DNA from: Caballeronia sp. dw_19 | Lineage (GTDB): Bacteria > Pseudomonadota > Gammaproteobacteria > Burkholderiales > Burkholderiaceae | NCBI RefSeq assembly: GCF_018449515.1 | Contig: NZ_JAAVUQ010000003.1 | Location: forward strand, 1-64,000 | Reading direction: 5' to 3' | Length of the DNA: 64,000 nucleotides | Part shown: positions 46,657-57,671 of the stretch, piece after piece | How the letters are laid out: every line of letters starts with the position of its first letter | Numbering within the stretch: the stretch's first letter is position 1 | Program-made: the position numbers and the translations under genes | Notes under the pieces: generated by a model | Databases searched by the model: none | What the model saw: only the letters and a program-made list of their open reading frames with translations | What the model was told of the DNA's origin: nothing

Positions 46657-48179
46657 ATACGGTTTTAAACCCGCGCCCGATGGTGCCGCTGCTCGAGTTG
46701 CGCGGTATCGCGAAATCGTTCGGTCCGGTCGAGGCGATCAAGGACGTCTCGCTCTCGATTTTGCCGGGCCGCGTTCATACGCTGCTCGGCGAGAACGGCG
46801 CGGGCAAGTCCACGCTGATGAAGATTCTCGCGGGCGTTCACGCGCCCACGCGTGGCGAGATTTTGCTGAACGGATCGTTGGCTACGTTTGCGAATCCCGG
46901 TGAGTCGCAGAAGGCCGGCATCGCGATCATCTATCAGGAACTCAGTCTCGCGAAGAACCTGAGCGTGGCCGAGAACATGTTCGCGGGACACGAGCCGCGG
47001 CGTTTTGGCATCGTCGATTTCAAGCGCTTGTATGCGCAAGCACAGGCGTTGCTGGATGACCTGGGTATCGATATTGACGCCGCCGCGTCCGTCTCGCGAC
47101 TTTCCATGGCGCAGCGCCAGCTTGTGGAAATTGCCAAGGCGCTGAGCCGCGACGCATCGCTCGTGATCATGGACGAACCTACGTCCTCGCTGAGCGATCG
47201 CGAAGCCGAGATTCTTTTTCATATCGTCACGAAGCTGACGGCGAAGGGCGCGGCGGTGGTTTATATCTCGCACCGCATGGACGAGATCATGCGTATCTCC
47301 GACGACATCTCGGTCATGCGCGATGGTCGCTACATCGCGACATTGCAGAAGGGCGAGACGACTATCGGCGCTTTGATCGCGATGATGGTCGGCCGCGAAA
47401 TGAGCGATGTGTATCCGCGTCGCGAGACGCCTTATGCATGTCCTTCGTTGCCGTTGCTGAAGGTGAGCAACCTCACACTTCCCGGCCAATTTGAAGACAT
47501 CAGCTTCGAGATTCACGCGGGAGAAATCCTGGGCTTCTTCGGACTGATCGGCGCGGGACGCTCGGAGGTGATGAAGGCGTTGTTCGGTATCGGCCGGCCA
47601 AGCGGCGAAATTACGATGAGCGGCAAGCGGCTGAAGTTGCGCAATCCGGCGCATGCCATTCGCGAGGGCATCGCGTTTGTCACGGAAGACCGCAAGCACG
47701 AAGGTCTCGTGCTGATGCATTCGATCGCCAACAACGTGACGATGGCGAGTTTCGAAGAACACGGTTCGCGCTTCGGCATCCTGAACCGCCGCTTCGAACG
47801 CGATGAAACCGCGAACGCAATCACGCGCATGAACATCCGTGCATCGGGGCCGTTTCAAGCGGTTGGAAACCTGAGCGGCGGCAATCAGCAGAAAGTGGTG
47901 TTCTCGAAATGGCTGGCGTTGAAACCCAAAGTGCTGATCCTCGATGAACCCACACGCGGCGTTGACGTAGGCGCGAAGTTCGAGATTTATCGCGTGATCC
48001 GTGAGTTGGCTGCGACTGGGACCGCGATCATTCTTGTCTCGTCCGAATTACCGGAAGCACTCGCCATGAGCGATCGCCTTGTCGTGATGCGCGAGAAACG
48101 CATCGTCCATGAATTCAATTCGCACGGTCCTACGCAAGAAGAAGTGATGTCGTACGCAACAGGAGCCAAAACAGCATGA
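46653..48179 (+). CDS. Sugar ABC transporter ATP-binding protein (RbsA type, two ATPase domains)
   Basis: A 508-residue protein with two ABC domains. The first has Walker A LLGENGAGKSTLMKIL (about 45-60), signature LSMAQRQLVEIAKAL and VIMDEPTSSLSDREA. The second has signature LSGGNQQKVVFSKWL and LILDEPTRGVDVGAK, while its Walker A region (GLIGAGRSEVMKALFG) is degenerate, as usual for this class. It overlaps its neighbours by four bases on both sides, so the importer genes are tightly coupled. Confidence 0.94.
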   Translation: MNTVLNPRPMVPLLELRGIAKSFGPVEAIKDVSLSILPGRVHTLLGENGAGKSTLMKILAGVHAPTRGEILLNGSLATFANPGESQKAGIAIIYQELSLAKNLSVAENMFAGHEPRRFGIVDFKRLYAQAQALLDDLGIDIDAAASVSRLSMAQRQLVEIAKALSRDASLVIMDEPTSSLSDREAEILFHIVTKLTAKGAAVVYISHRMDEIMRISDDISVMRDGRYIATLQKGETTIGALIAMMVGREMSDVYPRRETPYACPSLPLLKVSNLTLPGQFEDISFEIHAGEILGFFGLIGAGRSEVMKALFGIGRPSGEITMSGKRLKLRNPAHAIREGIAFVTEDRKHEGLVLMHSIANNVTMASFEEHGSRFGILNRRFERDETANAITRMNIRASGPFQAVGNLSGGNQQKVVFSKWLALKPKVLILDEPTRGVDVGAKFEIYRVIRELAATGTAIILVSSELPEALAMSDRLVVMREKRIVHEFNSHGPTQEEVMSYATGAKTA

Positions 48180-49168
48180 ACCCGACTCAACTCAGCGGCG
48201 CCGCATCGACGCGCCGCTCGCACGCAAGCGGCGCGCTACAACGCGCGGCCCGGCACTACGGCGGTATCGTCGTCGGCCTGATCGTTTTATGCGGATTCTT
48301 CTGGGCGCTGTCGCCGAACTTCATGTCGGTGAACAACCTCGTGAACGTGGTGATGCAGGTTTCCATCATCGCGATCCTCGGGTTTGGCATGACCTATGTG
48401 CTCCTGCTCGGCGATATCGACCTGTCGGTCGGTGCGACGATGGCGCTCGTCGGCACCGTCTGCGCATTCACGTTGGAGCATGGCGCGTCGCCGTTCATGG
48501 CCGTGATCGCTGCGATGGTTACGGGGCTCGTTTTAGGGGCCGTGAACGGATCGCTGACCGCGTTACTGACGATTCCCTCGTTTATTGTCACGGTCGCCAC
48601 CATGGGCGTTTTCCGGGGCTTGGCCTACCTCACGTCGAACGGCGTGCCCATTTCCATCGACGATGATCGCTTCGCCTTCCTCGGCAACGGTCTTGTGCTG
48701 GGTATTCCGCTGCCGATCTGGATCCTCGCGGTCCTGCTGCTGTTGAATCACTTCGTGCTCTCGCGTACCGTATTCGGACGCAAGGCGTATCTCGTGGGCG
48801 GAAACCGCGAGGCGGCGTTGTATTCGGGTATCGATGTAAACAGGCTGCGGATCATGATCTTCATGATCTCGGGCTTGCTCGCAAGTATTGGCGGCGTGCT
48901 GATGACCTCGCGGCTTTACTCCGCGCAGCCGAATGCGGGGATCGGCTATGAACTCGATGCCATCGCTGCCGCCGTGCTCGGCGGAACGAGTCTCTCGGGC
49001 GGCTATGGAACGATCACCGGGACGCTGATCGGCGCGCTGATTATCGGTGTCATCAACAACGGGATGAACCTGCTCAGCGTTCCGTATTTCTATCAACTCA
49101 TCGTGAAAGGCATCGTGATCCTGGTCGCGGTGTGTATCGATGTTCAAACGAAGAAACGTCATGCCTAA
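48176..49168 (+). CDS. Sugar ABC transporter permease (RbsC type)
   Basis: A 330-residue inner-membrane permease with eight to ten helices. The family features IAILGFGMTYVLLLGDIDLS and VGATMALVGTVCAF near the N-terminus, GNREAALYSGIDVNRLRI (cytoplasmic loop) and the conserved IAAAVLGGTSLSGGYGT are all present. It forms the channel with the RbsA-like ATPase. Its last eight bases overlap the kinase gene. Confidence 0.94.
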   Translation: MNPTQLSGAASTRRSHASGALQRAARHYGGIVVGLIVLCGFFWALSPNFMSVNNLVNVVMQVSIIAILGFGMTYVLLLGDIDLSVGATMALVGTVCAFTLEHGASPFMAVIAAMVTGLVLGAVNGSLTALLTIPSFIVTVATMGVFRGLAYLTSNGVPISIDDDRFAFLGNGLVLGIPLPIWILAVLLLLNHFVLSRTVFGRKAYLVGGNREAALYSGIDVNRLRIMIFMISGLLASIGGVLMTSRLYSAQPNAGIGYELDAIAAAVLGGTSLSGGYGTITGTLIGALIIGVINNGMNLLSVPYFYQLIVKGIVILVAVCIDVQTKKRHA

Positions 49169-50135
49169 CTCAAACGGTGTTCCCTCCAAGAAGCCCGGCA
49201 CCATCGTCGCGATGGGCGAGATCCTGGTCGAAATCATGGCCACTAAAATCGGCCAGAGCTTTCGTGAACCGGGGACGCTCATTGGCCCGTTCGCGAGCGG
49301 CGCGCCGGCCATTTTCATCGATCAGGTCGCGAAGCTCGGCAGTCCGTGCGCGATGATCGGCTGCGTGGGCGACGACGACTTCGGCGTGCTCAACGTCGAG
49401 CGCTTGCGCAGCGATGGCGTTGACGTATCCGGTATCGCGGTGCTGAAAGATGCGACCACCGGCAGCGCGTTCGTCACGTATCGCGAGGACGGCGATCGTG
49501 ACTTCATCTACAACATTACGAACAGCGCGTCGGCGCAGTTGTCGGTGGCGAATCTGCGGGACGATCTGCTCGCGAACTGCGGCAATTTCCACGTGATGGG
49601 ATCGTCGCTGTTCTCGTTCCGGATTATCGAGGCGATGAAGCAGGCTATCGAAACGGTGAAGAGGAACGGCGGCACGGTGAGTTTCGATCCGAATATCCGC
49701 AAGGAAATGCTGCGGATTCCGGAGATGCGCGACGCGCTCGACTTCATCCTCGACTACACCGATGTGTTTCTGCCGAGCGGTCATGAAGTGACCTTGCTGG
49801 CGAGCGCGACGTCGGAGCGTGGGGCGATCGATGAACTGCTGAAGCGCGGCGTGAAGGAAGTGATCGTGAAGCGCGGCGCGGAAGGTTGCAGTTACTTCGA
49901 TGCCAACGGCGAGACGCATCGGCCGGCCTTCAAAGTGCAGGAACTCGATCCGACCGGCGCCGGGGATTGCTTCGGCGCGACGTATATCAGTTGCCGCGCG
50001 CAGGGCATGGACGTGGATACATCGCTTAAATATGCGTGTGCAAGCGGCGCGCGGGCGGTGGGAGTCAAAGGCCCGATGGAAGGCACGGCAACGTTCGCAG
50101 AACTCAATACCTTTCTGCAATCAGCCACGGAGTGA
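49161..50135 (+). CDS. PfkB-family sugar kinase
   Basis: A 324-residue ribokinase-family enzyme. The N-terminal VAMGEILVEIMATKIG begins the fold, GSPCAMIGCVGDDDFGVLNV holds the first signature, and DPTGAGDCFGATYISC holds the second with the catalytic Asp in GAGD. It phosphorylates a sugar, here probably a ketohexose imported by the upstream ABC transporter, for example tagatose. The start at 49161 overlaps the permease stop; an in-frame start seven codons earlier is less likely. It is followed by gatZ after 4 bp. Confidence 0.87.
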   Translation: MPNSNGVPSKKPGTIVAMGEILVEIMATKIGQSFREPGTLIGPFASGAPAIFIDQVAKLGSPCAMIGCVGDDDFGVLNVERLRSDGVDVSGIAVLKDATTGSAFVTYREDGDRDFIYNITNSASAQLSVANLRDDLLANCGNFHVMGSSLFSFRIIEAMKQAIETVKRNGGTVSFDPNIRKEMLRIPEMRDALDFILDYTDVFLPSGHEVTLLASATSERGAIDELLKRGVKEVIVKRGAEGCSYFDANGETHRPAFKVQELDPTGAGDCFGATYISCRAQGMDVDTSLKYACASGARAVGVKGPMEGTATFAELNTFLQSATE

Positions 50136-50139
50136 AGTC

Positions 50140-51423
50140 ATGAACTCGATCGTCTCGCGTTTGAGCAATGCACACCCGGCGTCGGTGTGGCTGGCCGGCA
50201 TCTATTCGATCTGCTCCGCGCACCCGTGGGTGCTGGAAGCAGCCATGCGGCAGGCGCTGGAAGACGAGACGCCCTTGCTGATCGAATCGACATCGAATCA
50301 GGTCGATCAGTACGGCGGTTATACGGGCATGAAGCCGGCGGATTTCGTGGACTTCGTTCGTTCGATTGCCGAGCGCGTTGGTTTCCCTCATGCACATCTG
50401 ATTCTCGGCGGCGATCACCTTGGGCCGAACGCGTGGCGTCATCTTCCCGCAGAAGAAGCCATGCATCGCGCGGATGCGTTGATCGACGCGTATGCATCGG
50501 CGGGCTTCACGAAGATTCACCTCGATACCAGCATGTCCTGCGCCGATGACCCCGAGCGCTTATCCGATGCAGTGGTTGCTGCAAGGGCCGCACGTTTGTG
50601 CGCGGTAGCGGAGGCGGCGGTGAAACGCGCGGGTCTCGGCGTGAGTCCTGTGTATGTGATCGGCACGGAAGTACCGGTGCCGGGTGGCGCGGCGGAAGAG
50701 CTGGACATCGTTGAGCCAACCTCGCGTGAAGCGGCGATTGAAACGGCCCTGATCCACAAACAAGCGTGGCAAGAACACGGCGTGCAAGACACGTGGCCGC
50801 GCGTGATTGCGCTCGTTGTGCAACCCGGTGTGGAGTTCGATCATACGAAGGTGATCGACTATGAGCCGGCGCGGGCCGAGTCGCTAAAGAGCGCGCTGGA
50901 CGATCTGCCGGGGATGGTCTTCGAGGCGCATTCCACGGATTATCAAACGCCCGAAGCGCTAAGCGCTTTAGTCCGCGACGGCTTTCGCATTCTCAAGGTG
51001 GGGCCGGGCGTGACGTTCGCATTGCGCGAGGCGTTGTATGCATTGGCCGACATAGAAACGCAATTGATCGATGCGCATAAACGATCGAATCTGCGCACGG
51101 TCGTTGAGCGCGTGATGCTGAGCAAACCGGGTTACTGGGAAAAGTATTATCACGGCGATGCTGAGCAGCAACGCGTGTTACGCACCTATAGTTATAGCGA
51201 CCGCGTGCGTTATTACTGGGCCGATGCAGAGATCGGCGCAGCGGCGCAAACGTTGCTGGATAACCTGAGCGCTTTGAAGATTCCGGAGAATTTGCTCAGC
51301 CAGTTCTTGCCTGAGCAGTATTGGGCGGTGCGCCGCGGGCAGCTGAAAAACGAGCCGCTCGCGCTCGTGCAGGATCGCGTGCGGCAGGTTATCCGAACAT
51401 ACGCGGCGGCGTGCCGCGCTTGA
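50140..51423 (+). CDS. GatZ/KbaZ-family protein (tagatose 1,6-bisphosphate aldolase subunit-like or tagatose 6-phosphate epimerase)
   Basis: A 427-residue protein of the GatZ/KbaZ family (COG4573). It contains TPLLIESTSNQVDQYGGYTG, LILGGDHLGPNAWR and IHLDTSMSCADD, which line a TIM-barrel active site. In enteric bacteria GatZ assists the GatY aldolase, but no gatY or kbaY gene is nearby. Related stand-alone proteins in Agrobacterium act as tagatose 6-phosphate 4-epimerases, making fructose 6-phosphate, and that fits this operon better. The ATG at 50140 has GGAGTGAAG upstream. It ends 15 bp from the convergent dut gene. Confidence 0.85.
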   Translation: MNSIVSRLSNAHPASVWLAGIYSICSAHPWVLEAAMRQALEDETPLLIESTSNQVDQYGGYTGMKPADFVDFVRSIAERVGFPHAHLILGGDHLGPNAWRHLPAEEAMHRADALIDAYASAGFTKIHLDTSMSCADDPERLSDAVVAARAARLCAVAEAAVKRAGLGVSPVYVIGTEVPVPGGAAEELDIVEPTSREAAIETALIHKQAWQEHGVQDTWPRVIALVVQPGVEFDHTKVIDYEPARAESLKSALDDLPGMVFEAHSTDYQTPEALSALVRDGFRILKVGPGVTFALREALYALADIETQLIDAHKRSNLRTVVERVMLSKPGYWEKYYHGDAEQQRVLRTYSYSDRVRYYWADAEIGAAAQTLLDNLSALKIPENLLSQFLPEQYWAVRRGQLKNEPLALVQDRVRQVIRTYAAACRA

Positions 51424-51438
51424 TTTCTTCGAACCAGC

Positions 51439-51885
51439 TCAGTGCTTGCCCGTGCTGCCGAAACCGCCGGCGCCGCGCTCGCTCTGGGCGAAGTCATCGA
51501 CAATATTGAACGTTGCCTGCACCACCGGCACGATCACCAGTTGCGCAAGGCGTTCAAGCGGGTTCAGCGTGAACGCCGTCGCGCCGCGATTCCACGTCGA
51601 GATCATCAACTGGCCTTGATAATCCGAGTCGATCAAACCGACCAGATTCCCCAGCACCACGCCATGCTTATGACCCAAGCCTGAGCGCGGCAGAATCAGC
51701 GCCGCATAATCCGGATCTTCGATATGAATCGCGAGTCCCGTAGGCACCAGAGTCGTCTGGCCGGGTTCGAGCGTGATGGGTTCATCGAGGCACGCACGCA
51801 GATCGAGTCCGGCGCTGCCAGTCGTGGCGTAGGCGGGCAGATAGTCGCGCATGCGCGCATCGAGGATCTTGATGTCGAGTTTCAT
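51439..51885 (-). CDS. dut: dUTP diphosphatase
   Basis: A 148-residue trimeric dUTPase that hydrolyses dUTP to dUMP, keeping uracil out of DNA and supplying thymidylate synthesis. The five conserved motifs are visible: [58 protein letters not shown] and the C-terminal P-loop-like [11 protein letters not shown]. It overlaps the upstream flavin oxidoreductase gene by four bases, so it is translated at the end of that leftward operon. Confidence 0.96.
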   Translation of the reverse strand: MKLDIKILDARMRDYLPAYATTGSAGLDLRACLDEPITLEPGQTTLVPTGLAIHIEDPDYAALILPRSGLGHKHGVVLGNLVGLIDSDYQGQLMISTWNRGATAFTLNPLERLAQLVIVPVVQATFNIVDDFAQSERGAGGFGSTGKH

Positions 51886-52895
51886 GGGTTCTGTTTGTTG
51901 AGTTCGAATGCTTCGGCCAGCAATTCATACGAGCGCATGCGTGCCGGGTAACTTCCTGCAACCGTCAGCACGATCAGTTCGTCGGCGTCGAAGCGTTGTT
52001 GAAGTTCATGCAATTGTTCGGTCACGCGTTCTGGCGTGCCGATGATGCTGCGATTTTTTTCCCGCGCAATCACGCTCAGTTCGCGTTCGCCAAATGCCTG
52101 GCCCGCGCCCTGAGCAATCGATGGAATGGGCATGTTGAGGCCGTACGCCATCTGCACACGACGTAAATCGACCGCGCGTTCCAGTGCGGCGGCTTCCGCT
52201 TCGGTATCGGCGCAAATGACGAACACGGCGGCCGCGAGATAAGGCTTCGAGCCGTTGCGCGATACAAACCGGTCGCGATACGCCTCCGCCACCCGGTGTC
52301 CATATTGCGCATTAATAAAATGCGCGAACGCGAAACGAATGCCGAGTTGCGCCGCGAGCAGGCCGCCGAAATCGCTGGAACCTAGCATCCATAACTCGGG
52401 GCGCGTGGCGATTTCCGGCTGCAAGAGCACGCCGTGCGCGAGATGATCTTCGGGCAACGTACCGTCGAACAGGCCGACGAGTTCGCCCACCTGCTGCGGG
52501 AAAATATCGCCGCGATTGTAGTCGCCGGCGGCCACTGCTTGCGCTGTGCGCATGTCGCCGCCGGGTGCACGCCCGACGCCCAGGTCCACGCGATTCGGAA
52601 ACAGCGCTTCGAGCATCAGGAACTGTTCGGCGACTTTGAACGAGCTGTAGTAGGGCAGCATGACGCCGCCCGAGCCGATCCGGATGCGCTGGGTAATGCT
52701 GCCGATTCGCGCGAGCAATACCTCAGGACATGGATTCGATACCCCGCGCAAACCGTGATGCTCGGCGCACCAGTAACGCGTGTAGCCGAGGTCGTCGGCG
52801 AGGCGCGCGAGATCGAGCGTGGCCGCGATAGCATCAGCGGTGCTATGGCCGTGAATGACCGGCGTTTGATCGAGTACGGAGAGTTTCGTCGTCAT
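51882..52895 (-). CDS. LLM-class flavin-dependent oxidoreductase
   Basis: A 337-residue luciferase-like monooxygenase-family protein. The N-terminus [20 protein letters not shown] and the segments [33 protein letters not shown] and [11 protein letters not shown] are usual for FMN- or F420-type members. Proteins of this subgroup are often annotated as monooxygenases next to coaBC or dut; the substrate is unknown. Its stop overlaps the dut start, and coaBC lies 34 bp upstream, so it is in the same operon. Confidence 0.88.
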   Translation of the reverse strand: MTTKLSVLDQTPVIHGHSTADAIAATLDLARLADDLGYTRYWCAEHHGLRGVSNPCPEVLLARIGSITQRIRIGSGGVMLPYYSSFKVAEQFLMLEALFPNRVDLGVGRAPGGDMRTAQAVAAGDYNRGDIFPQQVGELVGLFDGTLPEDHLAHGVLLQPEIATRPELWMLGSSDFGGLLAAQLGIRFAFAHFINAQYGHRVAEAYRDRFVSRNGSKPYLAAAVFVICADTEAEAAALERAVDLRRVQMAYGLNMPIPSIAQGAGQAFGERELSVIAREKNRSIIGTPERVTEQLHELQQRFDADELIVLTVAGSYPARMRSYELLAEAFELNKQNP

Positions 52896-52929
52896 GGTCC
52901 TGGCAACAGCAATGGGCTAAACCGGCAGG

Positions 52930-54165
52930 CTAAGACAGCAGTGAACCGCCACGCGGCGCCCGCTTCGCGATCTCGGCGATCAACAAGCGCGCCAGCAGTT
53001 TTTTATCGGCGCGCGGCAGACGCGTGATACCCGATGCTTCGAACAGCACGACCTCGTTGTCGTCGAGGCCGAAGGTCAGCGGCCCGAGATTGCCGATCAG
53101 CAACGGCACATTCTTGCGCGCGCGTTTCTCTTCGCCGTGCACTTCGAGATCGCCGCTTTCCGCCGCGAAACCCACGCAATACGGCGGGTTCGGCAAACGC
53201 GCGACGGTGGCGAGGATGTCCGGGTTTTCGACGAACGTGAAGGTGGGCATCGGCTGATTGGCGGTCTTCTTGATCTTGTGCTCGCTGAGGTGCTCAACGC
53301 GCCAATCCGCGACCGCCGCTACTGCAATAAAGATGTCTGCATCCGGCGTGGCGTGCAACACCGCGTCGTGCATTTGCTGCGCGGTTTGCACATCTTCGCG
53401 ATACACACCCCAAGGCGTTTCCAGCGCAACCGGGCCGGCCACGAGATGCACGTCGGCACCGGCCTGAGCCGCCGCACGCGCGAGCGCGAAGCCCATCTTG
53501 CCGGATGATCGATTAGTAATGCCACGCACGGGATCGAGCGGTTCGAAGGTCGGACCGGCCGTAATCAACACGCGATGTCCTTGCAGAATCTTCGGCTGGA
53601 AGAATGCACAGATTGCTTCGAATGTCGCCGATGGTTCCAGCATCCGGCCATCGCCCACTTCACCGCACGCCTGCGCGCCGGAATCGGGTCCGAGCACTTG
53701 TACGCCGTCCCCGCGAAGCTGCGCAACGTTGCGTTGCGTCGCCGGGTTCTGCCACATCTGGCGGTTCATCGCGGGCACGACGAGCAGCGGGCAATCCCTT
53801 GCCACACACAGCGTGGAGAGCAGGTCGTCGCAATTGCCATGCGCGAGCTTGGCGATAAAGTCGGTGGAAGCGGGCGCGATCACGATTGCATCGGCTTCAC
53901 GCGACAAATCGATATGCGCCATGTTGTTGGCAATCCGCGTGTCCCATTGCGAGGTGTACACGGGACGGCCGGACAACGCCTGCATGGTCACAGGCGTAAT
54001 GAATTGCGTGGCGGCGTCGGTCATGACGATCTGCACGGTCGCTCCGGCTTTCACCAGCAGACGCGTGAGTTCGGCGATCTTGTAGCACGCGATACCGCCT
54101 GACAGCCCAAGTACGAGATGCTTTCCTGCGAGTTCTGTGTTGTCCAATCCCGCCTCCATCGTCAT
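52930..54165 (-). CDS. coaBC: Bifunctional phosphopantothenoylcysteine decarboxylase / phosphopantothenate-cysteine ligase
   Basis: A 411-residue bifunctional enzyme of coenzyme A synthesis. The N-terminal CoaC flavoprotein domain starts HLVLGLSGGIACYKIAELTR and has the PAMNRQMWQNPATQRN segment with its active-site region. The C-terminal CoaB domain begins near GHRVLITAGPTFEPLDPVRG and includes ITNRSSGKMGFALARAAA. It joins cysteine to phosphopantothenate and decarboxylates the product. The start ATG at 54165 is taken; a second ATG two codons later is equally possible. It follows lspA in the same leftward operon. Confidence 0.95.
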   Translation of the reverse strand: MTMEAGLDNTELAGKHLVLGLSGGIACYKIAELTRLLVKAGATVQIVMTDAATQFITPVTMQALSGRPVYTSQWDTRIANNMAHIDLSREADAIVIAPASTDFIAKLAHGNCDDLLSTLCVARDCPLLVVPAMNRQMWQNPATQRNVAQLRGDGVQVLGPDSGAQACGEVGDGRMLEPSATFEAICAFFQPKILQGHRVLITAGPTFEPLDPVRGITNRSSGKMGFALARAAAQAGADVHLVAGPVALETPWGVYREDVQTAQQMHDAVLHATPDADIFIAVAAVADWRVEHLSEHKIKKTANQPMPTFTFVENPDILATVARLPNPPYCVGFAAESGDLEVHGEEKRARKNVPLLIGNLGPLTFGLDDNEVVLFEASGITRLPRADKKLLARLLIAEIAKRAPRGGSLLS

Positions 54166-54185
54166 GCTTTACCGTGCGAAGAAAC

Positions 54186-54686
54186 TTACTTTGCCCCGCG
54201 CACGCGCCGCAATTCATCGAACACGAGCAGCACGGCGCCGATGGTAATCGCACTGTCGGCGAGATTAAACGCCGGCCAGTGCCACGTATTGACGTGAAAA
54301 TCCAGAAAGTCGATCACATGGCCATACGCAATCCGGTCGATCACGTTGCCAATCGCGCCGCCCATGATCAGCGCCAACGCCGTGCAGAACAGCCGTTGCG
54401 TGCCGTGCCGTTTCAGCAAATAGCAGATCACGATAGCCGCGACCACGCCGAGCGCGGTGAAACCCCAACGCTGCCAGCCACCGGCGGTAGCGAGAAAGCT
54501 GAACGCCGCGCCGCGGTTGTAGATCAGGAACAGGTTGAAGAAGGGCGTGAGCGCGTGCGGCTCGCCATACGTGAACACGCGGGCGACGGCGATCTTCGAC
54601 AACTGGTCGAAGAGAATCACGATCAACGCCACGCCCAACCACGGCGCGAGTGACCCGCTGCTTTGTTTCGACATCGTTCTTGCCAT
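54186..54686 (-). CDS. lspA: Lipoprotein signal peptidase (signal peptidase II)
   Basis: A 166-residue inner-membrane aspartyl protease that cuts prolipoproteins before the lipid-modified Cys. Four helices are predicted. The catalytic Asp pair lies in [19 protein letters not shown] and [28 protein letters not shown] residues appear as [13 protein letters not shown]. The ATG at 54686 shares one base with the ileS stop (TAATG). It belongs to the conserved run ribF-ileS-lspA. Confidence 0.96.
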   Translation of the reverse strand: MARTMSKQSSGSLAPWLGVALIVILFDQLSKIAVARVFTYGEPHALTPFFNLFLIYNRGAAFSFLATAGGWQRWGFTALGVVAAIVICYLLKRHGTQRLFCTALALIMGGAIGNVIDRIAYGHVIDFLDFHVNTWHWPAFNLADSAITIGAVLLVFDELRRVRGAK

Positions 54687-57520
54687 TATGCTGCGCTCCG
54701 CGATTCGCCGTTGCCGAAGAGATTGGTGATGCATCGGCCGCACAATCCAGGATGTTCCGCCGATGCCCCCACGTCCGCACAGTAATGCCAGCAGCGTTCG
54801 CATTTCAGATACGTCGATGCAATCACGTCAACGCCTTCTTCCGCTTCGCTCGCCACCTTCACCACCCGCGCCGCCGATGTAATCAGCACGAAGCTGAGGT
54901 CATCGCCGAGGCTGGTCAACGCGTTGTATCGTGCGCCGCTCGCCCGTACGTCCACTTCGGCCTGCAGCGACGAACCGATCAGGTTAGCCGTGCGCGCTTC
55001 TTCCAGTGCCTTCGTGACGTCGCTGCGCGCCGAGCGGATCAGCGTCCACTTGTCGAGCAATTCGCCGGCCTCGGGCACTTGCGGATAGGTGTGATACACC
55101 TCGGTGAAAATGGTATCGCGGCCAGGTTGCAGCACCTTGTACGCCTCTTCCGCCGTGAACGACAGATACGGCGCGACCAGCCGCAGCAAACCGTGCGCAA
55201 TGTGATGCAGCACCGTCTGCGCCGCGCGGCGTTCGCGCGAATCCGGCTTCATGGTGTAGAGCCGATCCTTCAGCACGTCCAGATAGAAACCGCCGAGGTC
55301 TTCCGAGCAGAACGTCGCGAGCTTCGATACAACCGGATGGAACTCGAACTTCTCGTAATGCGCGAGCACATCATCTTGCAGGTTCTGCGCGAGGGCGACG
55401 GCGTATTTATCGATCTCGAGCCAGTCTTCCACCGGACGTGCATTCTTCTCGAAGTCGAAATCGGAGAGATTGGACAAGAGGAAGCGCAACGTATTGCGAA
55501 TTCGCCTGTACGTCTCCGTCACGCGCTTCAGGATCTCTTCGGAGATCGCGAGTTCGCCCGAATAATCCGTCGATGCAATCCACAAACGGATGATTTCCGC
55601 GCCCAGCCGGTTCGACACTTCATGCGGATCGATGCCGTTGCCAAGCGACTTCGACATCTTGCGACCTTCGCCATCGACGGTGAAGCCGTGCGTGAGCAGC
55701 GCGTTGTACGGCGGACGGCCGTCGAGCATGGAGGCAGTAAGCAGCGACGAATGGAACCATCCGCGATGCTGGTCCGAGCCTTCCAGATACAAATCTGCCG
55801 GGAATTGCAGCGAATCCTTGTGCGAGCCGCGCAGCACGTGCCAATGCGTCGTGCCTGAGTCGAACCACACGTCGAGCGTGTCGCGATTCTTCTCGTACAT
55901 GTTGGCTTCATTGCCGAGCAGTTCCGCCGGATCGAGCGTTTGCCACGCTTCAATACCGCTCACTTCCACGCGCTTGGCCACTTCTTCGAGCAGTTCCAGC
56001 GTACGCGGATGCAGTTCGCCGGTTTCCTTGTGGACGAAGAATGCCATCGGCACGCCCCATTGACGTTGCCGCGACAGCGTCCAGTCGGGCCGGTTCGCGA
56101 TCATGCTGTACAGCCGCTGCTTGCCCCACGCCGGGAAGAACGCCGTGTTCTCGATCCCTTCCAGCGCCGTCTCACGTAGCGTGCGCGACGTATCGTTGGG
56201 CTTCACGTCCATGCCGGCGAACCACTGCGATGTCGCACGATAGATGATCGGCGTCTTGTGGCGCCAGCAGTGCATGTAGCTGTGCTTGTACTTCTCGGTT
56301 TTCAGCAGCGAATGTGCGCCGCGCAAGGCTTCCACGATCTGGTCATTCGCTTCCCAGATCGAGAGTCCGCCGAACAACGGCAACGATTCGATATATCGCC
56401 CGTCGCCCATGACCGGGCTGATGATGTCCGAGTCCGTCATGCCATGCGCCTTGCACGACACGAAGTCTTCCACACCATATGCCGGCGACGAATGCACGAT
56501 CCCCGTGCCGCTCTCGGTCGTCACGTACTCGCCGAGATACACAGGCGCCGTGCGTTTATAGCCGGGGTGGGCCGCGCTTAACGGATGATGAAAGCGCAGG
56601 CCGCTCAACTTCTCGCCCGTCGTGGTCGCGATGGTCGAACCCGTGAGGCCGTACTGCTTCAGGCATTCTTCCACGCGATCTTCGGCCAGGATCAGCAGGC
56701 CCTTTTCGGTATCGACGAGGCTATAGACGATCTCCGGATGCACATTGAGCGCCTGGTTCGCGGGGATGGTCCACGGCGTGGTCGTCCAGATTACGACGCC
56801 ACCTTCCTGCTTAGGCAACGCGTTCAGGCCGAACGCCTGCGCGGTCTTTTCCGGCTCGGCAAAAGCGAACAGCACGTCGATGGTCGGATCGACCTTGTCC
56901 TGATACTCGACTTCGGCTTCAGCCAGCGCCGAACCGCAATCGAAACACCAGTTCACCGGCTTCAGCCCGCGATACACATAACCCTTCTCGAGGATCTTCC
57001 CCAACGCGCGGATTTCGCCCGCTTCGTTGGTGAAATTCATCGTCTTGTACGGATTGTCCCAGTCGCCGAGCACACCAAGGCGCCGGAAGCCGAGCTTCTG
57101 CTTTTCGATCTGCGCGCTCGCGTAGGTGCGCGCTTTTTCCATCACTTCGCGTGCCGGCAGCGACTTGCCGAACTGCTTCTCGATCTGGATTTCGATGGGC
57201 ATACCGTGGCAATCCCAGCCGGGGACATAGACCGCATCGAAGCCCGCCAGATTGCGCGCCTTCACGATCATGTCCTTCAGGATCTTGTTCACCGCGTGCC
57301 CGAGGTGGATGTCGCCGTTTGCATACGGCGGGCCATCGTGCAGGATGAACTTCTTGCGGCCCTTGCTGGCAGCGCGGATTTTTTCGTAGATCTTGTTGTC
57401 CTGCCATTCCTTCACCCATTGCGGCTCGCGCTTGGGCAAGTCACCCCGCATGGGGAACGGCGTATCCAGCAGATTGACCGGATATTTCGACTGGGGCTTG
57501 GCTTCTTTCTTGTTGCTCAT
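54686..57520 (-). CDS. ileS: Isoleucyl-tRNA synthetase
   Basis: A 944-residue class I aminoacyl-tRNA synthetase. The HIGH-type motif is [17 protein letters not shown] (HLGH, about residue 67) and the KMSKS loop is [11 protein letters not shown] near residue 630. A large editing domain lies between them. The C-terminus has a zinc-binding cluster in CERCWHYC and [13 protein letters not shown]. Length and order match the bacterial type. It is upstream of lspA and downstream of ribF, a standard proteobacterial order. Confidence 0.98.
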   Translation of the reverse strand: MSNKKEAKPQSKYPVNLLDTPFPMRGDLPKREPQWVKEWQDNKIYEKIRAASKGRKKFILHDGPPYANGDIHLGHAVNKILKDMIVKARNLAGFDAVYVPGWDCHGMPIEIQIEKQFGKSLPAREVMEKARTYASAQIEKQKLGFRRLGVLGDWDNPYKTMNFTNEAGEIRALGKILEKGYVYRGLKPVNWCFDCGSALAEAEVEYQDKVDPTIDVLFAFAEPEKTAQAFGLNALPKQEGGVVIWTTTPWTIPANQALNVHPEIVYSLVDTEKGLLILAEDRVEECLKQYGLTGSTIATTTGEKLSGLRFHHPLSAAHPGYKRTAPVYLGEYVTTESGTGIVHSSPAYGVEDFVSCKAHGMTDSDIISPVMGDGRYIESLPLFGGLSIWEANDQIVEALRGAHSLLKTEKYKHSYMHCWRHKTPIIYRATSQWFAGMDVKPNDTSRTLRETALEGIENTAFFPAWGKQRLYSMIANRPDWTLSRQRQWGVPMAFFVHKETGELHPRTLELLEEVAKRVEVSGIEAWQTLDPAELLGNEANMYEKNRDTLDVWFDSGTTHWHVLRGSHKDSLQFPADLYLEGSDQHRGWFHSSLLTASMLDGRPPYNALLTHGFTVDGEGRKMSKSLGNGIDPHEVSNRLGAEIIRLWIASTDYSGELAISEEILKRVTETYRRIRNTLRFLLSNLSDFDFEKNARPVEDWLEIDKYAVALAQNLQDDVLAHYEKFEFHPVVSKLATFCSEDLGGFYLDVLKDRLYTMKPDSRERRAAQTVLHHIAHGLLRLVAPYLSFTAEEAYKVLQPGRDTIFTEVYHTYPQVPEAGELLDKWTLIRSARSDVTKALEEARTANLIGSSLQAEVDVRASGARYNALTSLGDDLSFVLITSAARVVKVASEAEEGVDVIASTYLKCERCWHYCADVGASAEHPGLCGRCITNLFGNGESRSAA

Positions 57521-57671
57521 GGATGACTCGATATCTATTCGATGAAGCGGCGGTGAGGCGGCGGTTCCAAGCGGACAAGCTCGGGAACGGGCTCGAAGAT
57601 GCGTATTTAGCGAGGCAGCGGGCAGCGCGTCGGGGGCTTTATTGGCAATCTAAGCTCCCGGCGCTACGCGC

